A DNA stretch of 32,340 nt from Akkermansia sp. (GTDB lineage Bacteria; Verrucomicrobiota; Verrucomicrobiia; Verrucomicrobiales; Akkermansiaceae). The notes below the pieces were generated by a model. That model was not told the DNA's origin. It was given only the letters and a program-made list of their open reading frames with translations, and did not search any database. Shown here piece after piece: positions 1 through 7,583 of this stretch. Location: NCBI GenBank assembly GCA_030535795.1, contig JAUNRE010000016.1:1-32340 (forward strand). Reading direction: 5' to 3'. Position 1 is the stretch's first letter; every line of letters starts with the position of its first letter. Position numbers and translations under genes: made by a program.

Positions 1-42
1 TAAGCACTGACACCCGTTTTTTTATTCCACCGGAGCTACGGC

Positions 43-1833
43 ATGATGAATTGGCTGAAAGGCTATCGGGCGTATTTCTGCTTGGTGTTGCTGCTGCCGT
101 TGCTGTTAGCAACCGGCTCCCTGTTTCAATGGGAAGCCGCTTTCAACATGCCGACCTGGTGGGTGTTGACGGTGCTGCTTCTGCTGCTTGTCTGCGGCTT
201 GTGGGTAAGCCGCAGATGGCAGAAGCCGGTGCTGCCTCCTGTCGGGTGGTTGTGGCTGCTCACGGTGCTGGGCGCATTGTATGATTGCTGTTGCAACATA
301 GGGGCTTTCAGTGCGCCCGGTCAGTTGCCTGTGTCCATTTTCATGAGCATGGGGGTGCTGTGCCTGCTTTGGGGGCTCCTGCGTTATGCCGCTCTGGTAT
401 TGTGGCTTCCCTTTCTGTTCTTCCAGATTGTTCAGTTCGCCTCATACAATCAATACGGCACGCGTATCAATTCCCTGGTGCTGGCGGAGACATTCGAGGC
501 ATCGGGAGAGGAAATTGCAGCCTATATCAGCGGTACTAATCTGCTGTATTTTGGCGGAGCCGTGATAGGCGTGTTGCTGCTGGGGCTTACGCAGGTATGG
601 CTGATGCGCAGGGTGAAGTCCGTGATGCCGCTCATCAATGCCGGCCTGTTGTTCTGCGCTTTTTCTTTGTTGCTGGGTGCTACTGTACCGAGCCACCACC
701 GCTCCGATGATTACTATTGGCCCTCCGTTGCAGCGGCTGATTTGGTCATGGCTGCCCATGAGGCTCTGTGCCACAATCAGGCTACGGTCAAACAGGTGGA
801 AAGCCTCAGCTCCCCTGCTAATCAACCCTCGACTATCAGTACACTCAAGGGGGGCGAAGGTGCGGTGCTGGTGCTCCATATCGGCGAAAGCGTGCGCTCT
901 GACCGCATGAGCCTGAATGGCTACGAGCGTGACACCACGCCGTGGTTGCGGCAGCAGAAATCCATTATCAGTTTTACGGATTGTATATCAGCCGCGCATG
1001 ATACCTGCCAGGCTCAGATTGCAATTCTTACCGATGCCAGGCGCAATGTGCATGAGACAGACCCCGCCATGCTGCCGAAAACAGGCTCTGTGTTGGACTT
1101 GTTTAAGGCGAATGGCTTTAAGGTCTATTCTTTCTTTGGGAGAAGGGTTGGGCAGCAGCTTAAATATGACCGCGTTGTACGCCTGCTGACTCAGTGCTCC
1201 GAGGAACGTTTCAATGCCCCCGGCAGCCCCTGGACCGGTGTGCCGCAGGTGCAGGATGTTTTGCGCCGTGCTGCAGCCGGGGAGAATCTGGTGCTGTTCA
1301 TTAACAACGAGGGCAGCCATACTCCGTTCCATCACTACGACCACGAGAATCCGCCGTTTACGCCTTCGGTGCATAGCTTCGAGAATCCGGCGGCTCAGGC
1401 TGTCGAGGTCAATAATGCATACGATAACACCGTGCATTATACCGATGAGTATGTGCGTCGCGTGTGTAAGGCTTTGCAGGGCAGGCCTTTTATCTATGTC
1501 TATGTGAGTGACCACGGCGAATACCTGGGGCACGATGGTATCTGGGGGCGCGCCGCACTGGGAGAGAGCCGCTTCGCCTACCATGATACGGATGGTTGCC
1601 GCGTGGGCATGTTTGTGCTGACCTCACCTGAATTCGAGGCACTCCACCCGCACTTCGCCGATTCCTTGGCTCAGTTGCGTGCGCATGCCGCGATGACGGT
1701 GGCTCATGAGCATATCTTCCATACTCTGTTAGGCCTTTTCGGTATCAGCTCTCCCTTCTATAACCATGCTCTGGATCTTTGCACTCCCTCACCCGAGCCG
1801 TACTCCGGCCCCAAACCGTCGCCCGGAGATTGA
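43..1833 (+). CDS. Phosphoethanolamine transferase, EptA/CptA-like sulfatase-fold membrane enzyme
   Basis: The protein should transfer phosphoethanolamine from phosphatidylethanolamine to lipid A or another LPS sugar on the periplasmic face of the inner membrane. Its 596 residues fit the family. Roughly the first 215 residues hold about five to seven hydrophobic segments, followed by a soluble alkaline-phosphatase-like domain. The nucleophile motif lies in H-I-G-E-S-V-R, with Ser283 where EptA and MCR enzymes have Thr; the family-typical M-S-L-N-G-Y-x-R-x-T-T-P follows it. The second metal motif S-D-H-G-E is at 489-493. A GGAG at 32-35 sits 7 bases before the ATG at 43; the ATG at 46 is an alternative. 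cdaA follows 51 bases later on the same strand. The family is clear, but the acceptor cannot be told from sequence. Confidence 0.88.
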   Translation: MMNWLKGYRAYFCLVLLLPLLLATGSLFQWEAAFNMPTWWVLTVLLLLLVCGLWVSRRWQKPVLPPVGWLWLLTVLGALYDCCCNIGAFSAPGQLPVSIFMSMGVLCLLWGLLRYAALVLWLPFLFFQIVQFASYNQYGTRINSLVLAETFEASGEEIAAYISGTNLLYFGGAVIGVLLLGLTQVWLMRRVKSVMPLINAGLLFCAFSLLLGATVPSHHRSDDYYWPSVAAADLVMAAHEALCHNQATVKQVESLSSPANQPSTISTLKGGEGAVLVLHIGESVRSDRMSLNGYERDTTPWLRQQKSIISFTDCISAAHDTCQAQIAILTDARRNVHETDPAMLPKTGSVLDLFKANGFKVYSFFGRRVGQQLKYDRVVRLLTQCSEERFNAPGSPWTGVPQVQDVLRRAAAGENLVLFINNEGSHTPFHHYDHENPPFTPSVHSFENPAAQAVEVNNAYDNTVHYTDEYVRRVCKALQGRPFIYVYVSDHGEYLGHDGIWGRAALGESRFAYHDTDGCRVGMFVLTSPEFEALHPHFADSLAQLRAHAAMTVAHEHIFHTLLGLFGISSPFYNHALDLCTPSPEPYSGPKPSPGD

Positions 1834-1884
1834 GGCTATGTGATTGTGCTTGCATTGAGAAATAAAAAAGAGTAATATGGCGCC

Positions 1885-2679
1885 ATGGACGTACCGTACG
1901 TATTGAGAGCGGTGTTTGAGATTCTGGTCATCTGGGTGGTACTGTACCAGATTTACAGGGCATTCAAGGATTCGCGCGCGGCGGCGATATTGGGTGGCTT
2001 GGTGCTGATAGTGGTGTTGGGTGGTGTCTTGCTTGAGCTGACGCATGCTGCCGTGCTTCAGCAGATAGCCGGTTCTTTCCTGGGGCCGGGCACGCTGCTG
2101 ATTATCCTGCTCATTCTGTTCCAGCCGGAGCTGCGTTCCGGTCTGGCTCGCCTAGGGGCTCAGCGTGTTTTCGGAAATCTGTGGCGCCGTGAGCAGAACA
2201 CGGAATTCATTTCCTGCATTTGCGATTCCGTTTCTTTCCTGGTAAGCAAGCGCTACGGCGCGCTTATCGCCATTTGCCGCAATAACAAACTTTCCGAGTT
2301 TGCTAAGACCGGTACCCCGCTTGATGCCGCCTGTAGCCGCGAGCTTATAGGTACGATTTTCATGCCGAAAACGATGCTGCATGATGGAGCGGTCATTATT
2401 AACAATGAGCGTATCGTGGCAGCTGCATGTATTCTGCCGGTATCCAACCGTGAGTTGAAAGATCGCTCGCTCGGGCTGCGCCACCGCGCCGGTATCGGGT
2501 TGGCTGAGACATCCGACGCCGTTGTCATTATCGTGTCCGAAGAAACCGGCTCCGTTTCATTGGTGGTCGGTAACATGGTACAGCGAGACATTTCCATGCA
2601 GATGCTTGCTTCCCGTTTAACTGAACTGATTTACAGCCATGTCAATACTGAGCAAAATCCGTCAACTGTTAAATCCTGA
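1885..2679 (+). CDS. cdaA: Diadenylate cyclase CdaA (c-di-AMP synthase)
   Basis: The enzyme condenses two ATP into cyclic di-AMP, a second messenger controlling osmolyte transport and envelope homeostasis. The 264-residue protein has three hydrophobic segments in residues 1-80 and then a DAC domain. The two catalytic motifs are intact: D-G-A at 167-169 (within L-H-D-G-A-V-I-I) and R-H-R at 199-201, followed by the family-typical I-V-S-E-E-T-G-S-V-S. This matches the membrane-bound CdaA/DacA class rather than DisA. The ATG at 1885 has only a weak purine-rich stretch upstream. The gene overlaps the next one by 41 bases, so the two are probably translationally coupled. In Firmicutes cdaA is followed by cdaR and glmM; here a stub takes the cdaR place and glmM is absent. 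Confidence 0.95.
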   Translation: MDVPYVLRAVFEILVIWVVLYQIYRAFKDSRAAAILGGLVLIVVLGGVLLELTHAAVLQQIAGSFLGPGTLLIILLILFQPELRSGLARLGAQRVFGNLWRREQNTEFISCICDSVSFLVSKRYGALIAICRNNKLSEFAKTGTPLDAACSRELIGTIFMPKTMLHDGAVIINNERIVAAACILPVSNRELKDRSLGLRHRAGIGLAETSDAVVIIVSEETGSVSLVVGNMVQRDISMQMLASRLTELIYSHVNTEQNPSTVKS

Positions 2680-2836
2680 GCAACGCAGCCTCAAGTCGCG
2701 TATTGTCGCTAACTGGAAGGCCAAGCTCATTTGTTTGCTCATCGCCATCCTGATATGGCTGTGGGTGGATATTCGCTATGTGGATGGCAGCAACGAATGG
2801 GGGCTCGATGAAATTCGCCGTTCCATACCTGAGTAA
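2639..2836 (+). CDS. Minimal CdaR/YbbR-like membrane anchor protein, 65 aa
   Basis: This short protein starts inside the end of cdaA (41-base overlap). It has a basic N-terminus (about residues 1-29), then one transmembrane helix (about 30-45) in the context N-W-K-A-K-L-I-C-L-L-I-A-I-L-I-W-L-W-V, then about 20 polar residues. The N-W-x-x-K-L pattern followed by an aliphatic helix ending in W-x-W-V closely resembles the N-terminus of YbbR/CdaR proteins, which bind and regulate CdaA. The extracellular YbbR domains, normally several copies of about 80 residues, are missing. It could be a reduced CdaA partner that acts only through the membrane helix, or a decayed remnant. The intact frame and tight spacing to cdaA and bioD favour a functional gene. 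The CdaR link is inferred from position and pattern. Confidence 0.7.
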   Translation: MSILSKIRQLLNPEQRSLKSRIVANWKAKLICLLIAILIWLWVDIRYVDGSNEWGLDEIRRSIPE

Positions 2837-2842
2837 CATTTT

Positions 2843-3478
2843 ATGCAGAACTATTTTATTGCCGGTACCGACAGTGGGGTGGGTAAGAGCTTTGTGCTCT
2901 GTGCTCTGCTGCGAGATTTATGCGCTCGTGGCATTGATGCCATCGGTTATAAGCCGGTTGCCTGCGGTGAGCGTACCGAAGCTCGCGACATTCGCAATGC
3001 CATCAACAAGCCTACCTACAAGCTGCAGCTTATCAACCCCATCTATCTGCGTACGCAGGCGGAGCCTATGATGGCGGCTGAGCTTGAGCGCAAGGAGCTC
3101 TCATTGCAGGAGATGGTGCAGGGGTATGAAACACTGGCCTCTGCTCATCAGATGGTGCTGGTGGATGGGTGCGGTGGTTGGGAAACGCCGCTTGCTGTCG
3201 GGCTGAGCATGGCTGATGTGGCTGCCGCTTTGGCTCTGCCGATCATTCTGGTGGTGAACAACCGCCCGGGGGCGGCGTCTCTGGTGCAGCTTACGCTGCG
3301 AGCCATTCGTGAGCGGGGGCTTACTTGTGCAGGAGTGGTGCTCAACCACATTGGCGAGGAGTGGAGCACGGCTTCCGTGACTATTAGCCGTGTGATTACG
3401 GAACTGACCGGCCTCCCCATCCTGGCTGAGTTGATACATGGCCAGGATTACCTTGATTCCGAGGAGGTGCTGCCCTGA
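2843..3478 (+). CDS. bioD: Dethiobiotin synthetase BioD
   Basis: BioD makes dethiobiotin from 7,8-diaminononanoate, CO2 and ATP, the penultimate step of biotin synthesis, in the cytoplasm. The 211-residue protein begins with the P-loop G-T-D-S-G-V-G-K-S at residues 8-16; the family usually has G-T-D-T-x-V-G-K-T. The K-P-V substrate motif is near residue 37. The usual E-G-A-G-G glycine loop appears as D-G-C-G-G-W, and V-V-N-N-R-P-G-A replaces the more typical G-x-x-x-G-x-I-N-H stretch. The start lies 6 bases after the CdaR-like stub, so it is the last gene of the cdaA run and is closed by a terminator. No other biotin genes are in the window. The substitutions in two conserved loops leave some room for a related ATPase, but length and motif order fit BioD. 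Confidence 0.85.
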   Translation: MQNYFIAGTDSGVGKSFVLCALLRDLCARGIDAIGYKPVACGERTEARDIRNAINKPTYKLQLINPIYLRTQAEPMMAAELERKELSLQEMVQGYETLASAHQMVLVDGCGGWETPLAVGLSMADVAAALALPIILVVNNRPGAASLVQLTLRAIRERGLTCAGVVLNHIGEEWSTASVTISRVITELTGLPILAELIHGQDYLDSEEVLP

Positions 3479-3521
3479 GCCGAGCTAAGAATAATTAACG
3501 CTCACCGTAACAAATGATTAA

Positions 3522-3551
3522 AAAGCCCGTTCCTGAGTAGGAACGGGCTTT
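3522..3551. terminator. Bidirectional intrinsic terminator between bioD and the ankyrin gene
   Basis: A perfect 13-bp stem (3522-3534 with 3539-3551) encloses the four-base loop GAGT. Read on the minus strand it is followed by five T, so it should end the ankyrin transcript efficiently. On the plus strand three T belong to the stem and the tail is weaker. It lies between two convergent genes. Confidence 0.9.
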
Positions 3552-3574
3552 AATGCATGGTGTTTGTGTCTGCA

Positions 3575-4042
3575 TCAGTGCGCTCCTGCTGCCTGCAGGG
3601 CGGCGGCTGCTGCTCTATGGCGTTCTTTACGCGCCTTTTGCAGAGCCGTTTCTCCGTCCTCGTCGCGTGCATTGACGTCCGCGCCGGCGGCAATCAGCAC
3701 CTCTACAATTTTCGTGTGACCCTCATCTGCGGCAATCATCAGAGCCGTCTCGCCATCGTCATCGCGGGCGTTCACATTGGCTCCGGCCGAAATCAGGTTG
3801 ACTACGGCTGTCAGATTGCCGCGGTCTGCTGCTTCCATGAGCGCAGTTTCACGGTCATCATCCGTTGCGTCTACGCTGATTCCTTTGTCCAGAACCGCGC
3901 GCAGATCGGCGCCGCTGTTCATGGCGGCTCGCAGCACTTGGTTGCGTGCACTGTTCGGGGCATCATCCGCTTGTGCAACGGGAGCCAAGGTTGCCACTGC
4001 AAGCAGAACAGCGGCCAGTTTCGTGATGTGTGTATTCTTCAT
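3575..4042 (-). CDS. Exported ankyrin-repeat protein, 155 aa
   Basis: The protein has a classic Sec signal peptide (K-x-x-x-I-T-K-L-A-A-V-L-L-A-V-A, likely cut after A-Q-A near residue 25) and then about four ankyrin repeats. The last three are very alike, each with an acidic lead-in (D-D-D-R-E-T-A-L-M, D-D-D-G-E-T-A-L-M, D-E-D-G-E-T-A-L) and the ending A-G-A-x-V-N. No catalytic motif is visible, so it is probably a periplasmic protein-binding module. A strong AAGGAG at 4051-4056 sits 8 bases before the ATG, one of the best ribosome sites in the window. It is a single gene between a terminator and the end of rnr. The partner is unknown. Confidence 0.88.
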   Translation of the reverse strand: MKNTHITKLAAVLLAVATLAPVAQADDAPNSARNQVLRAAMNSGADLRAVLDKGISVDATDDDRETALMEAADRGNLTAVVNLISAGANVNARDDDGETALMIAADEGHTKIVEVLIAAGADVNARDEDGETALQKARKERHRAAAAALQAAGAH

Positions 4043-4142
4043 GGCGGTGTCTCCTTTCCGGAATTCTCCGCCGCTGTTTTAGCGTTTTTCGATACCGATG
4101 TCAAGTAAAATATACAAATAACATAGGAATACAGGAAAATAA

Positions 4143-6386
4143 TTAGATTTCGGGGTTCCAGGGGATGAAATCGATGAACCCGGAGGCGAGATCAACGTTG
4201 TCGGGCACGACTTGAATGGTATTGCCGGGAGAGAGTTGGCGCGCATCGGTAGAGCGCCAGCTGTTGAGGTGCCGCTCAAAGAACCAGGAGCCGCCGAGGT
4301 AGTCGGAAAGGGCATCGCCGGAGATGAACCCGCGCATTTGCAAATCGGGGATTTCGACGCTGATACCTTGAGGATAAGCATCTGTCATGATAGCTGACCA
4401 AGGGCGTGGGTTATCGCTGTCACATTCGGCAGCCAGGAACTGAGCCAACATGCTTTTGTGTGCCTCCTGTTCGGCGGCGGCGGAGTTGCGTTCCGTTTCG
4501 GAAATATGCTCTGCGATGTGCGCCAGCTCAGCCGGGGTCGGCAAGTGGGTGCGTGCGTGTTTGCCCCGTGCCAGTTTATCAAATCCTCGGTGAACAATAA
4601 GGTCGGCGTAGCGGCGTATGGGGCTGGTGAAATGGCAGTAATCTCCTTTTGCCAGCCCGAAGTGGCCGAGTGCTTTTGTGGCGTAACGAGCACGCATCAT
4701 GGCCTTGAGTAGTGCAACCGTGAGCAGCTGTTCGTCTGCATGTCCTCGGATTTGCTCCATCACACGGGAAAGCTCCCCACGCGAATGAAGACAGCCGACT
4801 TGCAGCCCGTAGCTTTTAGCCGTGAGGGCAAACGATTGTAGTTTGGCCGGGTCGGGCTCTTCGTGCACGCGGTAAATGGTGGGCACCAGCGCCGCTTTCA
4901 GCGCTCGAGCCACGGCTTCGTTGGCTGCCAGCATGAACTCCTCTATCATCTGGTGCGCTATGTCGCTGTGCTCTGTCTCTACGCCGATAGGGGTGCCCTC
5001 AGCATTGAGCAGGATGCGTACTTCCGGCATGTCCAGACTCAGGGCGCCTTGTCCGAAGCGTCGTTGGCGCAGACGTGCGGCAAGTTGGTGCCCCTGTTGA
5101 AGCATGGAATCAACTTCCTCGCTGTCGGTCTGTTCCCGCTGTTCCAGAACAGCCAGTGCCTGTTCGTAGCTGAGGCGGGCGCGTGAGCGAATCACGGCGT
5201 CCGCAAAGCGAGAATGTATCATATCGCCCTTCGCGTTGAATACCATGATACACAGCCGCGTGAGGCGGTCTTCACCCGCGCGCAGGGAGCAAAGGTCGTC
5301 GCACAGGCGCGGTGGCAGCATGGGCAATACGCGATCCGGCAGGTAGGTGGAGTTACCGCGCAGGGCTGCTTCTTTATCCAGAGCGCTACCGGGGCGCACG
5401 TAGTAGCTCACATCCGCTATGTGAACAGCCAGCTCCGTTTTGTCGCCGGGCAGGGGTGTCAGGCAGATGGCATCATCATAATCCCGCGCCGAGGCGGGGT
5501 CAATGGTGATAACGCAACGCTCGCGCCAGTCTTCTCGCCTTTCCAATTCCTCAGCCGGGATGTCGCGGGGCAGGGCTTCTGATTCTGCGAGTACCTCAGG
5601 AGGAAATGTGCTGCGCAAGGTATAGCGGTGCATGATGGCGGTTACCTCCACCCCGGCATCATGAGGCCACCCGAGCACGCTTTCGATACTGCCGGTGGCG
5701 GGCATTTTCCCGCGCGGGTAGTTTTCGATTCTGACCGTAACAGCCATGCCAGCCAGCAAATCCGCAGGTGGTGGGGTCGTGAGCATGACTTGCTCCGGTG
5801 ATGTGCGGCCGTCTCCCTGCATGGTTCCGAAGCGCCCGCCGGGGCGGTAGATACCTACCCAGGTACCACGCCGACGCTCCACTATATCATCGATGCGAAC
5901 TTCCAGCCGCACGGCTTCACTGTCCGGGCGTTGGCGGCTGCGGCGCCTGTGGTGTGTGGGCGGTACCGAGCGGCGGAGCGTTGCCCTCACCAGGTCGCCA
6001 TCCATGGCGCCTGCATCTCGGTGCGGCATGACCGCCAGCTCGATGGGAGCTGAGCCCGCTCCTCTGCCCACGAGGGACGAAACTTGTTCCTGACCGGCGC
6101 TATCCGGTATAAAGACATATTTACCCGGCTTTATTCTGCGGATTCGCCCCAGCAGCGGTTCTTCCGCAGGTGCTCGCAGCGCGAAGCGCGCACCGCGCAA
6201 GCGCAGCAGGCGGCCTTCTTTTTCCCAGGCTCGGATGATGTCGCGCAGAGCCGGGCGCTCCCGTGAATCAATACCCAGTCCCCGAGCCAGAGCCGATATA
6301 TCCTGTGGCTCATACGTTCTTTTTTTCATGTGCTCCAGCAGCTGCTTCTCCAGCCGGGATAATTCTGCATCGGGACTTATACTCAT
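4143..6386 (-). CDS. rnr: Ribonuclease R family 3'-5' exoribonuclease
   Basis: This RNase II/R enzyme degrades RNA processively from the 3' end, including structured RNA. Its 747 residues carry, in order, an N-terminal winged-helix region (about 10-75), cold-shock-like OB domains (about 75-240), the RNB catalytic domain (about 290-620) and a C-terminal S1-like domain. The catalytic acidic motif I-D-P-x-x-A-R-D-Y-D-D-A-I places the metal-binding aspartates at 296, 302, 304 and 305, all present. The C-terminal part is odd: the S1 domain is diverged (G-F-I-S-G-D-A-L-S-D-Y) and the protein stops right after it, without the lysine-rich tail of Escherichia coli RNase R. The start has no clear Shine-Dalgarno site, and a promoter ends 12 bases upstream. 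It is divergent from the L25 gene. Confidence 0.93.
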   Translation of the reverse strand: MSISPDAELSRLEKQLLEHMKKRTYEPQDISALARGLGIDSRERPALRDIIRAWEKEGRLLRLRGARFALRAPAEEPLLGRIRRIKPGKYVFIPDSAGQEQVSSLVGRGAGSAPIELAVMPHRDAGAMDGDLVRATLRRSVPPTHHRRRSRQRPDSEAVRLEVRIDDIVERRRGTWVGIYRPGGRFGTMQGDGRTSPEQVMLTTPPPADLLAGMAVTVRIENYPRGKMPATGSIESVLGWPHDAGVEVTAIMHRYTLRSTFPPEVLAESEALPRDIPAEELERREDWRERCVITIDPASARDYDDAICLTPLPGDKTELAVHIADVSYYVRPGSALDKEAALRGNSTYLPDRVLPMLPPRLCDDLCSLRAGEDRLTRLCIMVFNAKGDMIHSRFADAVIRSRARLSYEQALAVLEQREQTDSEEVDSMLQQGHQLAARLRQRRFGQGALSLDMPEVRILLNAEGTPIGVETEHSDIAHQMIEEFMLAANEAVARALKAALVPTIYRVHEEPDPAKLQSFALTAKSYGLQVGCLHSRGELSRVMEQIRGHADEQLLTVALLKAMMRARYATKALGHFGLAKGDYCHFTSPIRRYADLIVHRGFDKLARGKHARTHLPTPAELAHIAEHISETERNSAAAEQEAHKSMLAQFLAAECDSDNPRPWSAIMTDAYPQGISVEIPDLQMRGFISGDALSDYLGGSWFFERHLNSWRSTDARQLSPGNTIQVVPDNVDLASGFIDFIPWNPEI

Positions 6387-6398
6387 TACTTACGGCCT

Positions 6399-6426
6399 AA
6401 TGTAGCAGTTTTTGCGTCTTTTTCAA
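6399..6426 (-). promoter_or_regulatory. Predicted promoter of rnr
   Basis: On the minus strand TTGAAA (6421-6426) and TACATT (6399-6404) are 16 bases apart. The -10 box ends 12 bases before the rnr ATG, which predicts a leader of only about 5 bases. Confidence 0.5.
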
Positions 6427-6446
6427 GGCCAAAAACTAAATTTCTC

Positions 6447-6475
6447 TTGACTTTTCAGTGATTTGGTGGCATTCT
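6447..6475 (+). promoter_or_regulatory. Possible promoter of the L25 gene
   Basis: TTGACT at 6447-6452 is a good -35 box. Seventeen bases later CATTCT (6470-6475) is a poor -10 match. It would give a leader of about 110 bases that contains a hairpin at 6483-6505. Confidence 0.35.
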
Positions 6476-6482
6476 GTGCGCC

Positions 6483-6505
6483 CACCTCCGCCTCGTGGCG
6501 AGGTG
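6483..6505 (+). promoter_or_regulatory. Leader hairpin upstream of the L25 gene
   Basis: CACCTC (6483-6488) plus GCC (6490-6492) pairs with GGC plus GAGGTG (6497-6505) around the loop TCGT, with a single bulged C at 6489. The 9-bp GC-rich stem lies about 90 bases before the L25 start. It could be a ribosomal-protein autoregulatory site or simply a leader fold; the sequence does not decide this. Confidence 0.4.
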
Positions 6506-6591
6506 AGACAATCCCGGCGGGTGACAACAGACGCGCACCGACGTCGGATGAACTCCAAACAAAACACAATTTCAAACATTTATTTAAGACA

Positions 6592-7146
6592 ATGACGAAT
6601 CTTACTCTCAAGGTCAGCAAGCGCGAGGTGCGTGGCACCGGCAAGCTTAACGCTCTGCGTGCTCAGGGCTTCATGCCCGGCGTGGTATACGGTCCTGCCG
6701 TTAAGGAGAACATCAACATCCAGGTGAAGACCTCCGATGTGCGCGCTCTTCTCAACAGCGTTGACTCCGACAGCTTCCTTGTAAACCTCGACCTCGATGG
6801 TACCACCATCCTGGCCATGGTGAAGGACGTGCAGCGCAACTTCCTGACCGACAGCACCAACCACATGGACTTCGAGGCCGTGACTCCCGATACCGTGGTG
6901 AAGACCAAGGTTGAGGTGAAGCTTACCGGTACTCCTGCGGGTGTGGGCATGGGTGGTGTCGTGCACCAGATCGTGTACGAAGTACCTGTGAAGTGCGCCG
7001 TGAAGAACATCCCCTGCTGCATCAAGGGTGACATTACCGATGTGAAGCTGGGTGAGTCCTTCCGTCTGGGTCAGGTCGAGCTGCCCGCCAACGTGACCTC
7101 TCCCTTCAATGGCACGGTGGTGCTCGCTTCCGTTGTGAAGCCCTAA
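6592..7146 (+). CDS. rplY: 50S ribosomal protein L25, long CTC form
   Basis: L25 binds 5S rRNA in the central protuberance of the large ribosomal subunit. The 184-residue protein has the N-terminal 5S-binding domain (about 1-90: L-T-L-K-V-S-K-R-E, then the G-x-x-P-G-V-V-Y-G motif) and a C-terminal beta domain (about 95-180), as in the longer CTC/TL5 form. The open frame runs upstream to 6463, but the protein family begins at M-T-N-L-T-L, so I place the start at 6592. No convincing Shine-Dalgarno site precedes it; the upstream bases are AT-rich, as is common for highly expressed genes in phyla using SD-independent initiation. Its codons are markedly rich in C-ending forms (AAC, ATC, AAG), consistent with high expression. 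The usual partner pth is absent; a terminator closes the gene alone. Confidence 0.93.
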   Translation: MTNLTLKVSKREVRGTGKLNALRAQGFMPGVVYGPAVKENINIQVKTSDVRALLNSVDSDSFLVNLDLDGTTILAMVKDVQRNFLTDSTNHMDFEAVTPDTVVKTKVEVKLTGTPAGVGMGGVVHQIVYEVPVKCAVKNIPCCIKGDITDVKLGESFRLGQVELPANVTSPFNGTVVLASVVKP

Positions 7147-7170
7147 TGCTCTGATATTATTCCTTTCACC

Positions 7171-7212
7171 GAGGCTCTGCGCGTGATGTGCAGAGCCTCA
7201 GTTGTTTTTTTT
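7171..7212 (+). terminator. Intrinsic terminator after rplY
   Basis: A perfect 10-bp stem (7171-7180 with 7190-7199) with a nine-base loop is followed within five bases by a run of eight T (7205-7212). Confidence 0.93.
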
Positions 7213-7259
7213 GTATGATGTTTCGAGTTGTGTGTGGGGTGTGTTAGGATAAATGGTGT

Positions 7260-7289
7260 TTGAGTTGACTCTAACTAATTAAATATAAA
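7260..7289 (+). promoter_or_regulatory. AT-rich gap with a possible promoter for the small lipoprotein
   Basis: The 240 bases between the rplY terminator and the lipoprotein are AT-rich compared with the rest of the window. TTGAGT (7260-7265) and TATAAA (7284-7289) are 18 bases apart; TTGACT at 7265-7270 is a competing -35 box. The predicted leader is about 90 bases, with no gene or clear hairpin in it. Confidence 0.35.
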
Positions 7290-7388
7290 TCTATAGTCGG
7301 CTCTATCTGTCATAAAATATGCGTTATATCTACTCGTTGGGTTATAGTTCTTGAGTTTATGAGTGATGAATGCTAAACTCGGGTTGCT

Positions 7389-7514
7389 ATGACAACTACA
7401 CGTATTATTCTGCTGCTTGCCATGCTTGGCCTGAGCAGCTGCAGCTATATGGGACATGGTAACATGTCGGAAGCCGACAATCTCTTTGATGTGGAAACTC
7501 CCACACCTTTGTAA
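7389..7514 (+). CDS. Small lipoprotein, 41 aa
   Basis: ATG at 7389 opens a 41-codon frame ending in TAA at 7512-7514. The N-terminus is a compact lipoprotein signal: M-T-T-T-R, a hydrophobic core of I-I-L-L-L-A-M-L-G, and the lipobox L-S-S-C with Cys18. Cleavage and lipidation would leave a 24-residue mature peptide beginning C-S-Y-M-G-H-G and ending in an acidic, proline-containing tail. The gene stands alone between two strong terminators with its own AT-rich upstream region, which supports it being a real transcription unit. The residue after Cys is Ser, so outer-membrane sorting by the Lol rule is plausible. The ribosome site is weak. It belongs to no family I recognise; small lipoproteins of this kind include entericidin-like and stress-response peptides. 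Confidence 0.72.
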   Translation: MTTTRIILLLAMLGLSSCSYMGHGNMSEADNLFDVETPTPL

Positions 7515-7528
7515 GAATCAAAACGCAA

Positions 7529-7574
7529 CGGGCAGCAGTATGCGCTTTGTGCGATACTGCTGCCCGCTTTTTTT
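7529..7574 (+). terminator. Intrinsic terminator after the small lipoprotein gene
   Basis: A 13-bp stem (7529-7541 with 7554-7566) is extended by CGC/GCG past one bulged G, with loop TTTGT, and is followed by C and seven T (7568-7574). It starts 15 bases after the lipoprotein stop codon. Confidence 0.93.
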
Positions 7575-7583
7575 GTAAGGGGA

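Noticed and set aside
6463..6591. Upstream extension of the L25 frame
   Set aside because: The 43 extra residues do not belong to L25 and the region holds a hairpin and a promoter-like sequence.
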